Shown in pieces: positions 35,060 through 44,608 of a stretch of DNA of 64,000 nt (the first letter of the stretch is position 1; each line of letters opens with the position of its first letter). Source of the DNA: Pseudomonas fluorescens (GTDB taxonomy: Bacteria > Pseudomonadota > Gammaproteobacteria > Pseudomonadales > Pseudomonadaceae); contig NZ_CP008896.1 in assembly GCF_000730425.1 (NCBI RefSeq), positions 5,518,001-5,582,000 of the forward strand, read 5' to 3'. A program made the position numbers and the translations under genes. Under the pieces are notes generated by a model, which saw nothing but the letters and a program-made list of their open reading frames with translations, did not search any database and had not been told where the DNA came from.

Positions 35060-36442
35060 TCAGGCAGGGTCGACCGCCGCGACCTGCGGCCGCCGCGACA
35101 GCACACTTACCAGCACAAAACTCACCATGCTCACGCCCAGGCTGTAGTAGATCGGGGTGTTGGCCTCCAGGCCATCCTTGATCATGAACACCAGGGCCGT
35201 GGTAATTCCCAGTGCCATGGCGCTGATTGCGCCCGAGGTGGTGGCACGTTTCCAGTAGATGGCGCCGATCAGCGGGATGAGCATGCCGCCCACCAACAGG
35301 TTATAGGCCAGGGTCAGTGCGCTGATCACATCGCTCACCACCAGGGCGATACCCAGTACGGCAATGCCGGTGAGCATCGTGAACAGGCGGTTGATGCCAA
35401 GGCTCGACTGCTTGCCGCCGCGCAGGCGTGGCAGCAGGTCTTCGGTCAGTACGGTGGATGCGGCGAGCAGGCCGGCACTGGCGGTGGACATCATGGCCGC
35501 CAGAGCCGCCGCAATCACCAGGCCACGGATGCCGTCGGGCAATGACAGTTTGACAATGGCGGCGAAGGCGTTGTTGACGTTGTCCAGGTCCGGGATCAGC
35601 ACGTGGGCCGCCATGCCGATCAGGGCACAGGCCAGGCCGTAGAGAATGCAATAGAACCCGGCGAAAGTGCCTGCGTACTGGGCGACCTTTTCGTCACGGG
35701 CAGTGAATACGCGTTGCCAGATATCCTGGCCGATCAGGATGCCAAACGAGTAGATCATGAAGTAAGTGATGATGGTGTCCCAGCCGATGCTGGTGAAGTT
35801 GAAGCTGGCCGCCGGCAGCTTGGCCACCAGTTCATCCCAGCCGCCCACGCGATACAGGCAGATCGGCAGCAGGATAAACATCAGGCCGACGGTCTTGATC
35901 ACGAACTGCACGATATCGGTCAAGGTCAGCGACCACATGCCGCCAATGGCCGAATAGATCACCACCACCACGCCGCCCAGCAGTACCGCTGCCCAGAATG
36001 GCAGGTCGAACATCACTTGCATGACGGTGCCGATCCCAAGGATCGAGGTCACGGAAAGCATCAGCGCATACGCCAGCATGATCAGCCCGCTGGCCTGGCG
36101 GGCGGCAGGGTTGTAGCGCTGCTCCAGGACCTGGGTCACGGTGAAGATCTTGAGTTTGAGCAAGGGCTTGGCGAGAAACAGGTTCAGCACGATGATCCCC
36201 GTGCCCAGCGCCGCGCATAGCCAGAAGCCGGAAATGCCATGCACATATCCCAGGCGCACGCTGCCCACCGTGGACGCGCCGCCCAGTACCGTCGCGGCCA
36301 TGGTGCCCATGTACAGCGTCGGCCCCAGGTTGCGCCCGGCGACCAGGTAGTCTTCATGGGTCTTGGCCCGGCGCATGCCGTAATAGCCGAGCACCAGCAT
36401 GCCAGCGGCGTAGATAAGTACGACGAATAGATCCAGAGCCAT
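35060..36442 (-). CDS. Sodium:solute symporter (SSS family)
   Basis: A 460-residue inner-membrane symporter with 12-13 helices. The SSS signature region GGMWSLTLTDIVQFVIKTVGLMF and the N-terminal DYLVAGRNLGP are typical. The neighbouring guanidinobutyrase gene, 66 bases upstream on the same strand, suggests it may import guanidinobutyrate or a related compound, as proposed for PA1418 from its location. Substrate assignment is inference. The ATG at 36442 is preceded by GGAGACTTGCC. Confidence 0.88.
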   Translation of the reverse strand: MALDLFVVLIYAAGMLVLGYYGMRRAKTHEDYLVAGRNLGPTLYMGTMAATVLGGASTVGSVRLGYVHGISGFWLCAALGTGIIVLNLFLAKPLLKLKIFTVTQVLEQRYNPAARQASGLIMLAYALMLSVTSILGIGTVMQVMFDLPFWAAVLLGGVVVVIYSAIGGMWSLTLTDIVQFVIKTVGLMFILLPICLYRVGGWDELVAKLPAASFNFTSIGWDTIITYFMIYSFGILIGQDIWQRVFTARDEKVAQYAGTFAGFYCILYGLACALIGMAAHVLIPDLDNVNNAFAAIVKLSLPDGIRGLVIAAALAAMMSTASAGLLAASTVLTEDLLPRLRGGKQSSLGINRLFTMLTGIAVLGIALVVSDVISALTLAYNLLVGGMLIPLIGAIYWKRATTSGAISAMALGITTALVFMIKDGLEANTPIYYSLGVSMVSFVLVSVLSRRPQVAAVDPA

Positions 36443-36508
36443 GGTGGCAAGTCTCCGATTATTATTTTTATAAAGGTTCAGGCGCAGGGCATATGGCCCC
36501 GCGCGGCA

Positions 36509-37459
36509 TCAACGGTGCGTGACGCCAGGCAGCACGCAGAGCATTTCGTACAGCAGGTTGGCGCCCAGCAATGAGGTGTTACCGGTGGTGTCGTAGGGCG
36601 GCGAAACTTCCACCAGGTCACAACCAATCAGGTCCAGGCCCTGGCAACCACGGATGATTTCGATCGCCTGGATGGTGGTCAGCCCGCCGATTTCCGGGGT
36701 GCCGGTGCCGGGTGCCCAGGCCGGGTCGATACCGTCGATGTCGAAACTCAGGTACACCGGGCCGCCGCCGACCTTTTCCCGCACTTCGGCCATCAACGGC
36801 GCGAGGGAGTGGTGCCAGCATTCTTCCGCCTGGACCACGCGAAACCCCTGTTTGCGGCTCCAGTTGAAGTCTTCGGCGGTATAGCCCTGGGCACGCAGGC
36901 CGATTTGCACCACGCGGTCGCAATCGAGCAGGCCCTCTTCGACGGCGCGGCGGAACGTGGTGCCATGGGCGATTTTCTCGCCGAACATATGGTCGTTGAC
37001 GTCGGCGTGGGCATCGATATGCACCAGCCCGACCTTGCCGTGCTTCTTGTGGATAGCCCGCAGGATCGGCAGGGTGATGGTGTGGTCGCCACCCAGGGTC
37101 AGCGGGATCACGTCGTGCTTGAGGATCTCATCGTAGGCCTGTTCGATGATGCGCACGGCGTCCAGCAGGTTGAAGGTGTTGATCGCCACATCGCCGATGT
37201 CGGCCACCGACAGCGAGTCGAACGGCGCGGCGCCAGTAGCCATGTTGTAGGGGCGGATCATCACGGACTCGGCACGGATCTCCCGAGGGCCGAAGCGGGT
37301 GCCGGCGCGCAGCGAGGTGCCGATGTCCAGGGGCACGCCGACAAAGGCTGCATCCAGGCCGGCGGCGGTTTGCAGGTGGGGCAGGCGCATCATGGTGGCG
37401 ATGCCGGCAAAGCGCGGCATTTCGTTGCCGCCCAGTGGTTGATGAAAGATCTTGTCCAC
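36509..37459 (-). CDS. gbuA: Guanidinobutyrase
   Basis: A 316-residue ureohydrolase of the agmatinase family that hydrolyses 4-guanidinobutyrate to GABA and urea, part of arginine catabolism. The manganese motifs are GGDHTIT, DAHADVND and SFDIDGIDP, all intact. The LysR gene is divergent and the symporter follows, as in the PA1421/PA1422 region, where GbuA (319 residues) was characterised. Agmatinase activity is not excluded. The start is GTG 37459 after ATGAGGCACTGCC. A near-perfect dyad upstream is a likely regulator site. Confidence 0.85.
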   Translation of the reverse strand: MDKIFHQPLGGNEMPRFAGIATMMRLPHLQTAAGLDAAFVGVPLDIGTSLRAGTRFGPREIRAESVMIRPYNMATGAAPFDSLSVADIGDVAINTFNLLDAVRIIEQAYDEILKHDVIPLTLGGDHTITLPILRAIHKKHGKVGLVHIDAHADVNDHMFGEKIAHGTTFRRAVEEGLLDCDRVVQIGLRAQGYTAEDFNWSRKQGFRVVQAEECWHHSLAPLMAEVREKVGGGPVYLSFDIDGIDPAWAPGTGTPEIGGLTTIQAIEIIRGCQGLDLIGCDLVEVSPPYDTTGNTSLLGANLLYEMLCVLPGVTHR

Positions 37460-37542
37460 GGCAGTGCCTCATCGTTGTTGTGATTATCAGAGGTCGATTC
37501 TGCGAAATGCGAGGCCGGGGAAGAATCGCTGTGGGGAAATAC

Positions 37543-37566
37543 TTAGTTTAGATTTTTCTGAACTAA
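37543..37566. promoter_or_regulatory. Probable GbuR operator between gbuA and gbuR
   Basis: The arms TTAGTTTAGA and TCTGAACTAA flank TTTT, a dyad pairing nine of ten positions. It has the T-N11-A character of LysR sites. It lies 84-107 bases upstream of the gbuA start codon, at a place suitable for activation. No other strong dyad apart from the REP pair lies in the gap. Confidence 0.65.
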
Positions 37567-37600
37567 TGCCTGGGGTAGACTGGCGCAGGTTGCCGTTATC

Positions 37601-37687
37601 GTAGGAGCCGGCTTGCCGGCGATGACGGAATGTCAGGCACCAGTGTTTGAGCAGATAGACCGCTATCGCCGGCAAGCCGGCTCCTAC
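37601..37687. repeat. Inverted REP pair in gbuA-gbuR gap
   Basis: GTAGGAGCCGGCTTGCCGGC is mirrored by GCCGGCAAGCCGGCTCCTAC. It ends 24 bases before the gbuR ATG and so lies inside its leader or promoter. Confidence 0.88.
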
Positions 37688-37711
37688 AGTGACGGTATTT
37701 TTGGAGAGCCG

Positions 37712-38605
37712 ATGGCCAATGCCTTGCCCGACCTGAAACTGCTGCGCATCTTCGTCAGCGTGGTGCGCCACCAGGGCTTTGCCAATGCCCAGCACGAACT
37801 CAACCTGTCGACGTCGGCCATCAGCACTTACATGAGCCAGCTGGAAGGCGCGTTGGGCCTGGTGCTGTGCCATCGCGGGCGTGGCGGCTTCAGCCTGACC
37901 AGCAAGGGCGAGTTGTTTCATCAGGAAACCTTGCGCCTGCTGGGTGAGTTGGAGGGCTTCGAGCAATATGCCGCGGCGCTCAAGGGCGAACTGCGCGGCA
38001 CGCTCAAACTGGGGGTGCTCGACTCCACCGTCAGCGACAAGGCCCTGCCATTTGCCGAAGTCATCGGCGCCTATAGCCTCGAGCACCCGGCGGTGCATTT
38101 GCATCTGTCGGTCATGAGCCCCTACGAGTTGCAACTGGGGGTGCAGGATAATCGTCTGGACCTGGCCATCGGCGCCTTCTCCAACCGCATGAGCGGCTTG
38201 ATCTACATGCCGCTGTACCGCGAACAGCACTGGCTCTATTGCAGCTCGCGGCATCCGCTGTTCAGCGAGCGGCGGATCCCGGAGCAGGTGATCACCCAGC
38301 AGCGCATGGTCGGGCGCGGGTATTGGAGCCAGGCGGAACTGGCTCGCCATGGCTTCAAACACAGCGCCGCCACTGTGGAAAGCATGGAGGCACAGTTGAT
38401 TTTGGTGCTGTCAGGCGCCTACATCGGGTATTTACCCGAACACTATGCCCAGGCCTGGGCCGACAAGGGCGACTTGCGGGTGCTGCTGCCAGCGACCTTT
38501 GGCTACCAGGCGCCGTTTTCGCTGATCATGCGCCGCGGACGCAGCCGTGAACCGTTGATCCAGACCTTCCGTGATTTACTCAAAGCACAGCTCAATCAGG
38601 CCTGA
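37712..38605 (+). CDS. gbuR: LysR-family regulator of guanidinobutyrate catabolism
   Basis: A 297-residue LysR protein with N-terminal winged helix (LRIFVSVVRHQGFANAQHELNLSTSAISTYMSQLEGALG) and an effector domain. Its divergent position relative to guanidinobutyrase matches PA1422, reported to activate gbuA with guanidinobutyrate as inducer. ATG 37712 follows TTTGGAGAGCCG; an upstream in-frame extension runs through a REP and is not credible. The REP pair just upstream may have displaced the original promoter spacing. Confidence 0.82.
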   Translation: MANALPDLKLLRIFVSVVRHQGFANAQHELNLSTSAISTYMSQLEGALGLVLCHRGRGGFSLTSKGELFHQETLRLLGELEGFEQYAAALKGELRGTLKLGVLDSTVSDKALPFAEVIGAYSLEHPAVHLHLSVMSPYELQLGVQDNRLDLAIGAFSNRMSGLIYMPLYREQHWLYCSSRHPLFSERRIPEQVITQQRMVGRGYWSQAELARHGFKHSAATVESMEAQLILVLSGAYIGYLPEHYAQAWADKGDLRVLLPATFGYQAPFSLIMRRGRSREPLIQTFRDLLKAQLNQA

Positions 38606-38607
38606 AT

Positions 38608-39204
38608 ATGTCCCGACCCCAATGCCCCCGCTGCCTGCGGCCAACCACCCACTGCCTGTGCGCGTTGATCCCCAGCCTGGACAGCCGCACCCGGGTGTTG
38701 CTGTTGCAGCATCCCAGCGAGGTCAACCATGCCCTCAATACCGCGCGGCTGGCGGCGTTGGGGTTGGTGAATGCGCAGCTGGTGGTGGGCGAGGTTTTCG
38801 AGAATTTACCTGCGCTGCTGAACGCGCCGGGCTACCAGGCACGCCTGTTATTCCCCGCTGAAGGTGCCCAGCCGCTGCAGGCTTATCGCCCATCTGACGA
38901 GCCGCTGCTGCTGGTGGTGCCCGACGGCACCTGGCGCAAGGCGCGCAAGTTGCTACACCTCAACCCGCTGCTGGCGGCGTTGCCACGGGTGACGCTGGCG
39001 GCGGGCGCGGTGTCCCGCTATCGGTTGCGCAAGGCGCCAGGGCCGGGGGCTTTGTCGACGGTGGAGGCGATCGTGCAGGCACTGCAGGTGCTGGAGGCGC
39101 CGCACTCATTCGAGCCGTTGTTGCGGCCGTTCGAGGCGTTGATCGAGGGGCAGATTGCGGCGATGGGGGAGGCGGTTTTTCAGCGCAATCATGGGGGTGA
39201 TTAG
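38608..39204 (+). CDS. DTW-domain tRNA-uridine aminocarboxypropyltransferase
   Basis: A 198-residue enzyme with the zinc-type motif CPRCLRPTTHCLC at the N-terminus and the DGTWRKARKL core that gives the DTW family its name (here DGTW). The family (TapT/YfiP-like) adds acp to uridine in tRNA using SAM. The gene starts two bases after the gbuR stop, so the two may be cotranscribed, though a functional link is not obvious. Substrate position (U47 or other) is not clear from sequence. Confidence 0.82.
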   Translation: MSRPQCPRCLRPTTHCLCALIPSLDSRTRVLLLQHPSEVNHALNTARLAALGLVNAQLVVGEVFENLPALLNAPGYQARLLFPAEGAQPLQAYRPSDEPLLLVVPDGTWRKARKLLHLNPLLAALPRVTLAAGAVSRYRLRKAPGPGALSTVEAIVQALQVLEAPHSFEPLLRPFEALIEGQIAAMGEAVFQRNHGGD

Positions 39205-39282
39205 CCGGTTCACCGAGGGGAGGCCATCGCTGGCCAGCCAGTTCCCACATTGATCGCGCATGCCTTGAACGACGCGGTCAAT

Positions 39283-39310
39283 GCAGGAGCCGGCTTGCCG
39301 GCGAAGGCGC
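39283..39310. repeat. Single REP element
   Basis: Contains GCAGGAGCCGGCTTGCCGGC. It separates the DTW gene from the convergent secretion operon. Confidence 0.75.
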
Positions 39311-39324
39311 CCGCCCACACACCG

Positions 39325-40680
39325 CTAACGCTCGCGCATCGCCTCCGTCCTTGCCTTCAACACCGGCTTGAGCAAGTAATCCAGTACGCTTTTCTCCCCG
39401 GTAATGATGTCCACCGTCGCCACCATCCCCGGGATGATCAGCAGCGGTTTCTTCTCTGCGCCCAGATGGTTCTTATCGGTGCGCACCTGGATCAGGTAGA
39501 AGCTGTTGCCCTTGTCATCGGTAATCGTATCGGCGCCGATCAGCTCCAGTTTCGCCGCCAGCCCACCGTAGATGGTGTAGTCATAGGCGCTGAACTTGAC
39601 CATCGCCTTTTGCCCCGGATGCAAAAACGCCACGTCCTGGGGCCGCACTCTGGCCTCGATCAGCAGGTTGTCTTCCAGCGGTACGATTTCCACCATATCG
39701 CTGCCCGGCTGGACCACGCCGCCGATGGTGTTGACCTTCAGTTGCTTGATCACGCCATGCACGGGGGAGACCACGGTGGTGCGGCTGACACGGTCATCGA
39801 TGGCGATGCTCGATGCGGTGATTTTTGACAGGTCAGTGCGTTTTTCGTTGAGTTCCTTGGCTGCTTCCGAGCGGAAGGTCTGCACCGATTCGTCGATCTT
39901 GCTCTTGATCTCGTTGATCGCCGACTCCGCCCGTGGAATCGCCAGGGTGGTGGCGTTCAATGAACCACGGATCTCCACGGCGCTGCGTTTGAGGCGCAGG
40001 ATTTCCACCGGCGATACCGCACCGGTGCCGACCAGCGGCGCCGACATGTTCATCTCTTGTTGCAACAACGCCAGGCTGGAGCTGAATTGGCCCTGCTTGG
40101 AGCGAAACTCCGCCAGCTCCTGGGTTTTCTGCCGCAGTTGTTCGCTCAGGGTCCGTTGCTCGCTGCTCAGGCGCCGCTGGCGTTGTTCGAACAGCGCGCG
40201 TTCGTCTTCGGCCACCTGGGGAGCCTTGGCGATCACCTCATCGGACAATTTGAACGGGCGTCCGTCGGCTTCGGCGGACAGGCGTTCGACCTGGGCGGTG
40301 AGGGCATAACGGTCGACTTCGCTTTCGCCTTTGTTCGAGCGAAACCGCGTGTCGTCCAGTTGCAACAGCTTGTCACCCTTGTCCACCATTTGCCCTTCGC
40401 GCACGTAGATCTGGGTGACAATGCCGCCTTCCAGGTTCTGGATCACTTGCACCTTGCTCGACGGGATGGCCTTGCCTTCGCCCATGGTCACTTCATCGAG
40501 TACGGCAAAGTTGGCCCACAGCAGGGCACAGATGATCAGGCCGGCGGTCAGCCATACGACAATCCGCGAGCGGCGCGGCGAGTCCTGCAGTGCAGCGCCC
40601 GCCAGTTCGGGCATGAACTCGCTGTCGGCAGTTTTGCCAAAGCTCTTGAAGTAGCCCGGTGTCGCAGGAGGGGTTGGCAT
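39325..40680 (-). CDS. Type I secretion membrane-fusion protein (LapC/HlyD-like)
   Basis: A 451-residue adaptor spanning the inner membrane once (WLTAGLIICALLWANFAV, about 41-58). The periplasmic part has lipoyl halves (QNLEGGIVTQIYVREGQMVDKG early, then VSPVHGVIKQLKVNTIGG) around a long coiled coil, as in HlyD and LapC. It joins the ABC pump to the outer-membrane channel. ATG 40680 follows TAGGAGCCCCACC, 11 bases after the ABC gene stop. It is the last gene of the exporter operon divergent from the adhesin. Confidence 0.88.
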   Translation of the reverse strand: MPTPPATPGYFKSFGKTADSEFMPELAGAALQDSPRRSRIVVWLTAGLIICALLWANFAVLDEVTMGEGKAIPSSKVQVIQNLEGGIVTQIYVREGQMVDKGDKLLQLDDTRFRSNKGESEVDRYALTAQVERLSAEADGRPFKLSDEVIAKAPQVAEDERALFEQRQRRLSSEQRTLSEQLRQKTQELAEFRSKQGQFSSSLALLQQEMNMSAPLVGTGAVSPVEILRLKRSAVEIRGSLNATTLAIPRAESAINEIKSKIDESVQTFRSEAAKELNEKRTDLSKITASSIAIDDRVSRTTVVSPVHGVIKQLKVNTIGGVVQPGSDMVEIVPLEDNLLIEARVRPQDVAFLHPGQKAMVKFSAYDYTIYGGLAAKLELIGADTITDDKGNSFYLIQVRTDKNHLGAEKKPLLIIPGMVATVDIITGEKSVLDYLLKPVLKARTEAMRER

Positions 40681-40690
40681 GGTGGGGCTC

Positions 40691-42865
40691 CTAGACGGCG
40701 GCCGAGCCGACACGGCCCTTGCGCAGGGCATCGATCACACTGTCTTTGGGGCCGTCGGCAACGATGCGGCCGTTGTCCAGCACGATCAAGCGGTCAACCA
40801 GGCTGAGCATCGAAGTGCGGTGCGTGACCAACAGCAATGTCTTGCCCTTGACCCACAGCTCCAGGCGCTGACGCAGGGTTTCTTCACTGCTGTTGTCCAT
40901 GGCGCTGGTGGGCTCGTCAAGCAGCAGGATCGGCGGGTCGAGCAACAGCGCGCGGGCCAGCAGCACGGCCTGGCGTTGGCCGCCGGACAGCAGTTGCCCG
41001 CGCTCGCCCACTGGCCGGTCGAAGCCTTGCGGGTGTTGGCGGGCCAGTTCACTGACACCGGTCAACTCGGCCACTTCGAGCATCCGCGCATCGCTGACAT
41101 AGCGGGCCCCGAGTGTCAGGTTGTCGCGCAGGCTGCCGGCCAACAGCGGCAGGTCGTGGGCCACATAACCCACTTGCTGGCGCAGGTCGGCTACGTCCAA
41201 TTGCCGCAGGTCGAGGCCATCGAGCAGTAGTTGGCCTTCTTCGGGCGCGTAAAAACCCATCACCAGCCGGCCCAGGGTACTTTTGCCCGAGCCGCTGCGT
41301 CCGATAATCCCCACGCGTTCGCCGGCCTTGAGCTGGAAGCTGACCTGGCTCAGGGCCGGTGCATTTTGCCCGGCGTAACGGAAGGTCACCTGGCTGACTT
41401 GCAGGGCGCCGCTCAACTGCGTGCGTTCCAGTGGACGCTGCTGCGGGTCGCGCTCCTGGGGCAGGGCCATCAGCGCGTCGGTGCTGCGCATGGTCAATTG
41501 CGCCTGCTGGTAGCGAGTGATCAACCCGGCGATCTGCCCCAGCGGCGCCAGCACCCGACTGCCGAGCATGTAGGTGGCCACCAGCGCGCCGACACTGAGG
41601 CTGCCGGCGATGATGCTGTAGACGCCGGCGACAATGGTCGCCATCCCGGAAAACTGCTGGATGAACAGTGTGCCGTTGGTGGCCAGCGCCGAGAGGTTGC
41701 GCGCATGGCTGTCGAGGCGTGTGAGGGCACCGTGGGTGCTTTCCCACTGGTGCTGGCGCTCGCTTTCGGCACTGCAGGCCTTGAGGGTTTCCAGGCCGCC
41801 GAGGGTTTCGATCAACAGCGCCTGACGTTCGGCGCCCAGGCTCAGGCTTTTTTGCACGGTGTCGCGCAGGCGTGCCTGGATCAGCATCGCAAAACCGATG
41901 GTCAACGGGAACGCACACAAGGGGATGATCACCAGCCAGCCGCCGAGCAGACCGATCACCATCAGCATCAGTACGGCGAAGGGCAGGTCGATCAGGCTGG
42001 TAAGGGTCACGGCGGTGAGGAATTCGCGCAGGCCCTGGAAGTCATGGATGCTCTGGGCGAAGCCGCCGATGGTGGCGGGGCGCGCTTTCATCGACATACC
42101 GGTGATGCGCTCGAACAGGGTCGCGGAAAGAATCACGTCGGTTTTCTTGCCCGCAGTGTCCAGCAGGTGGGCGCGCACTACCCGCAACACCAGTTCAAAC
42201 GCGGTGCCGATCAACAGGCCGATCACCAGTACCCACAAGGTCGAGGTGGCCTGGTTGGGTACCACGCGGTCGTAGGTCTGCATGACGAACAGCGGCACCA
42301 TCAGGCCCAGCAGGTTGATCAACAGGCTGGCGAGAATCGCGTCGCTGTACAGCCAGCGTGACAGCTTCAAGGTGTCGCGAAACCACGCCTCGATCCGCGG
42401 CACCAGCGGCGCGCGCAGGTCTTCGATCTCATGCCGTGGCCGGGCGAACAAGGCCTGGCCGCTGTAGGCGGCGGCGAGCTCCTTGCGGCTGACCCACTGT
42501 TCTCCACCTTCGGCTTCGCTGGGCAGGATCAGCGCCTGGCCATCCTCGCTCCAGCGCCGCAGCACCGCGCAGCGGCCTTCGTTGAGCAGCAGCAGCACCG
42601 GCAGGTTAAGCCCCGAGATCGCCTGCAGCTCCCGACGCAGTACCCGTGCCTGCAAGCTGGCCCGGGCGGCTGCCCGTGGCAGCAAGTCCAGGCTCAGGCG
42701 CTGTTGCGCCAGGGGCAGGCCGGCGCTCAGGCTGGCGCGGCTGACGGTACAGCCGTGCAGCTTGCACAGGATCAGCAGGCCGTCGAGCAATGGATCATCA
42801 AAGCTCTGGCGCGGGTCGCCCCCCGGGTTCAGCGGTTCCATGTGGCTCACGGCGGTCTGCTCCAC
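40691..42865 (-). CDS. Type I secretion ABC transporter (LapB-like)
   Basis: A 724-residue protein with an N-terminal C39-like domain (about 20-150), a six-helix permease and a C-terminal ATPase. The C39 region, DDPLLDGLLILCKLHGCTVS, follows the LapB type that lacks peptidase activity. Walker A GRSGSGKST is near 521, LSGGQRQAVLLARALL near 625, and LLLDEPTSAMD follows. It powers export of the adjacent RTX adhesin. GTG 42865 sits eight bases after the TolC-like stop; ATG 42841 is a possible alternative. It is close in size to LapB of P. fluorescens (718). Confidence 0.88.
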   Translation of the reverse strand: MEQTAVSHMEPLNPGGDPRQSFDDPLLDGLLILCKLHGCTVSRASLSAGLPLAQQRLSLDLLPRAAARASLQARVLRRELQAISGLNLPVLLLLNEGRCAVLRRWSEDGQALILPSEAEGGEQWVSRKELAAAYSGQALFARPRHEIEDLRAPLVPRIEAWFRDTLKLSRWLYSDAILASLLINLLGLMVPLFVMQTYDRVVPNQATSTLWVLVIGLLIGTAFELVLRVVRAHLLDTAGKKTDVILSATLFERITGMSMKARPATIGGFAQSIHDFQGLREFLTAVTLTSLIDLPFAVLMLMVIGLLGGWLVIIPLCAFPLTIGFAMLIQARLRDTVQKSLSLGAERQALLIETLGGLETLKACSAESERQHQWESTHGALTRLDSHARNLSALATNGTLFIQQFSGMATIVAGVYSIIAGSLSVGALVATYMLGSRVLAPLGQIAGLITRYQQAQLTMRSTDALMALPQERDPQQRPLERTQLSGALQVSQVTFRYAGQNAPALSQVSFQLKAGERVGIIGRSGSGKSTLGRLVMGFYAPEEGQLLLDGLDLRQLDVADLRQQVGYVAHDLPLLAGSLRDNLTLGARYVSDARMLEVAELTGVSELARQHPQGFDRPVGERGQLLSGGQRQAVLLARALLLDPPILLLDEPTSAMDNSSEETLRQRLELWVKGKTLLLVTHRTSMLSLVDRLIVLDNGRIVADGPKDSVIDALRKGRVGSAAV

Positions 42866-42873
42866 GTCGTTGG

Positions 42874-44232
42874 CTACTTCAGGTCAGGCAAGTGGGCTTC
42901 GCTTCTGACTTGCGACTGGGCAATGGCTTCGGCCGGCACCACCACGCGTTCTTTGTTCAGCAACTCGCCCATGTTGGCCAGCACGCGGTACATGGAGAAC
43001 TCTTCGGTGTAGCGCACTTCGGTGTAGCGCCGGTTGGCGTTGTACAGCTCGTTTTCACTGTCCAACAGGTCCAGCAGGGTGCGCTGGCCAAGGCCGAACT
43101 GGTCCTGGTAGGCCGCGCGTACCCGTTGGGTGGTTTCGGCGTATTCGCGGGCCGTGGGGGTCTGGATGCGCGCGTTGTCCATGGCGTGCCAGGCCAGGTT
43201 GAGGTTCTCGTTGAGCATGCGCAGGGCGTTGTTGCGGATGTCCATGGCCTGGTTGATCTTGTGCGAGTCCGACGCCAACCGGGCCTTGTCGCTGCCGCCG
43301 CGGAACAGGTTGTAGTTCATCACCACACCCACCCGCCATTCATTGTCGTGGCCCAGGTCGCCCTGCACATTATTATTGGCGCCCACGGCAGCCTCGGCAT
43401 CGAAGCGTGGATAGAACGGCGACTTGGCCACTTCATACTGGCTTTCGGCGGCCATCACATCGGACTGGGCGGACTTCAGGTAGGGGTTGTTCTCCAGCAT
43501 GCTGCGCCGGGCGCCGAGCTGGTCGGCGGGCAACTCACCCTTGATCGAGGCCGGGCTTTCCAGTTCGTCCGGCATGCGCCCGACCACGCTATAGAAGTTC
43601 GATTCGGCGTCTTGCAGGTCGACCAGGGCGGTCTGGTAGTTGTTGTCTGCCAGGGCCCGGCGGGCGGTGGACTGGTCGCGGTCGGCGGTGCTGCCAATGC
43701 CGCGCTCGGTGCGCAGGCCGATCTGATCATTGACCCGCAGGTGTGCCTGCAGGTTGTTCTTGGCCAGGGTCAGCAGGTCGCGGCGCTTGAGCACTTCCAG
43801 GTACACCTCGACGGTGCGCAACGCCAGGCTTTCGGCGGTGCCACGGGTGTAATAGGCGCGGGAGTTGACCACAGCTCCCGTGCGCTGCACTTCGTTGGAG
43901 GTGTTGAAACCGTCGAACAGCATCTGGCGCAGGCGCAGTTCCGACTGGGTGTAGTTGTCGGTCTCGGTGTGGTGGTTGCCACCCCGGGCGCGGGTGGTGC
44001 TGTTGTCGCTGTAGCCGCGGCCATAGGCAGCATTGAGGTCGAGGCTGGGGTAGAAGCCGCCCCTGGCGACTTTCACATCTTCATCGGCCGAAAGCCGGCT
44101 GTTACGGCTGGCATTCAGTTCCGGGTGGGTGTCCAGCGTGCTTTGGATCGCTTGGGTCAGCGACATCGCTTGGGTGTTGGTGCAGGCCATGGCGATCAGA
44201 ATCGCGCTGCAGAGGGGGGTAAAGACGCGCAT
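42874..44232 (-). CDS. Type I secretion outer-membrane channel (TolC/LapE-like)
   Basis: A 452-residue TolC-family protein with a signal peptide (ILIAMACTNTQAMS). Two helical repeats characterise it, the second including RVRAAYQDQFGLGQRTLLDLLDSENELYNANRRY, the usual TolC end motif. It forms the channel for the adhesin. It begins the operon (TolC-like, ABC, HlyD-like). GGGAGATGTACCC precedes the ATG. The 476-base gap to the divergent adhesin gene holds several palindromes. Confidence 0.9.
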   Translation of the reverse strand: MRVFTPLCSAILIAMACTNTQAMSLTQAIQSTLDTHPELNASRNSRLSADEDVKVARGGFYPSLDLNAAYGRGYSDNSTTRARGGNHHTETDNYTQSELRLRQMLFDGFNTSNEVQRTGAVVNSRAYYTRGTAESLALRTVEVYLEVLKRRDLLTLAKNNLQAHLRVNDQIGLRTERGIGSTADRDQSTARRALADNNYQTALVDLQDAESNFYSVVGRMPDELESPASIKGELPADQLGARRSMLENNPYLKSAQSDVMAAESQYEVAKSPFYPRFDAEAAVGANNNVQGDLGHDNEWRVGVVMNYNLFRGGSDKARLASDSHKINQAMDIRNNALRMLNENLNLAWHAMDNARIQTPTAREYAETTQRVRAAYQDQFGLGQRTLLDLLDSENELYNANRRYTEVRYTEEFSMYRVLANMGELLNKERVVVPAEAIAQSQVRSEAHLPDLK

Positions 44233-44438
44233 GGGTACATCTCCCGGTGTCAGTGGTACTGGTCTGTCGCCATTTATTTGACGAATTTAAGGGGGCAAAC
44301 CGTCTCAGGCTTGTAACAACAGAGCTAAGAACATTTGGGAGAGGAGCTAAGAAGGATTTTTCATAATGGTTATGTCCAAAAAAACTTATGCGTTCTGCGT
44401 GAAGCAAGACATTGTTCAAAGCACAAGCCTTGAGTTAT

Positions 44439-44608
44439 GTGCGCTTTGGCGCACTTTTCGGCTTTGTGAAAGTTCAATCGCATGTGCAGGCGGAGGGTGG
44501 GGCAGAGGAGAATAGGGGATTTAAAAGTGACGGTTTTTTGTCACTTGACCCTTTTGAGCGCTCTCTGCAAGCGGCTTGAAGCTCGGGTTGGCGGCTGATT
44601 TGAATCAG
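44439..44608. promoter_or_regulatory. Palindromes between exporter operon and adhesin gene
   Basis: Three perfect dyads lie in the 44233-44708 gap. GTGCGC-TTTG-GCGCAC (44439-44454) is followed by TTTT; AAGTGAC and GTCACTT flank eight bases (44525-44546); CTGATT-TG-AATCAG spans 44595-44608. I cannot match them to FleQ, AmrZ or RpoN consensus sites. One or more may be operators for the divergent genes. Confidence 0.4.
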
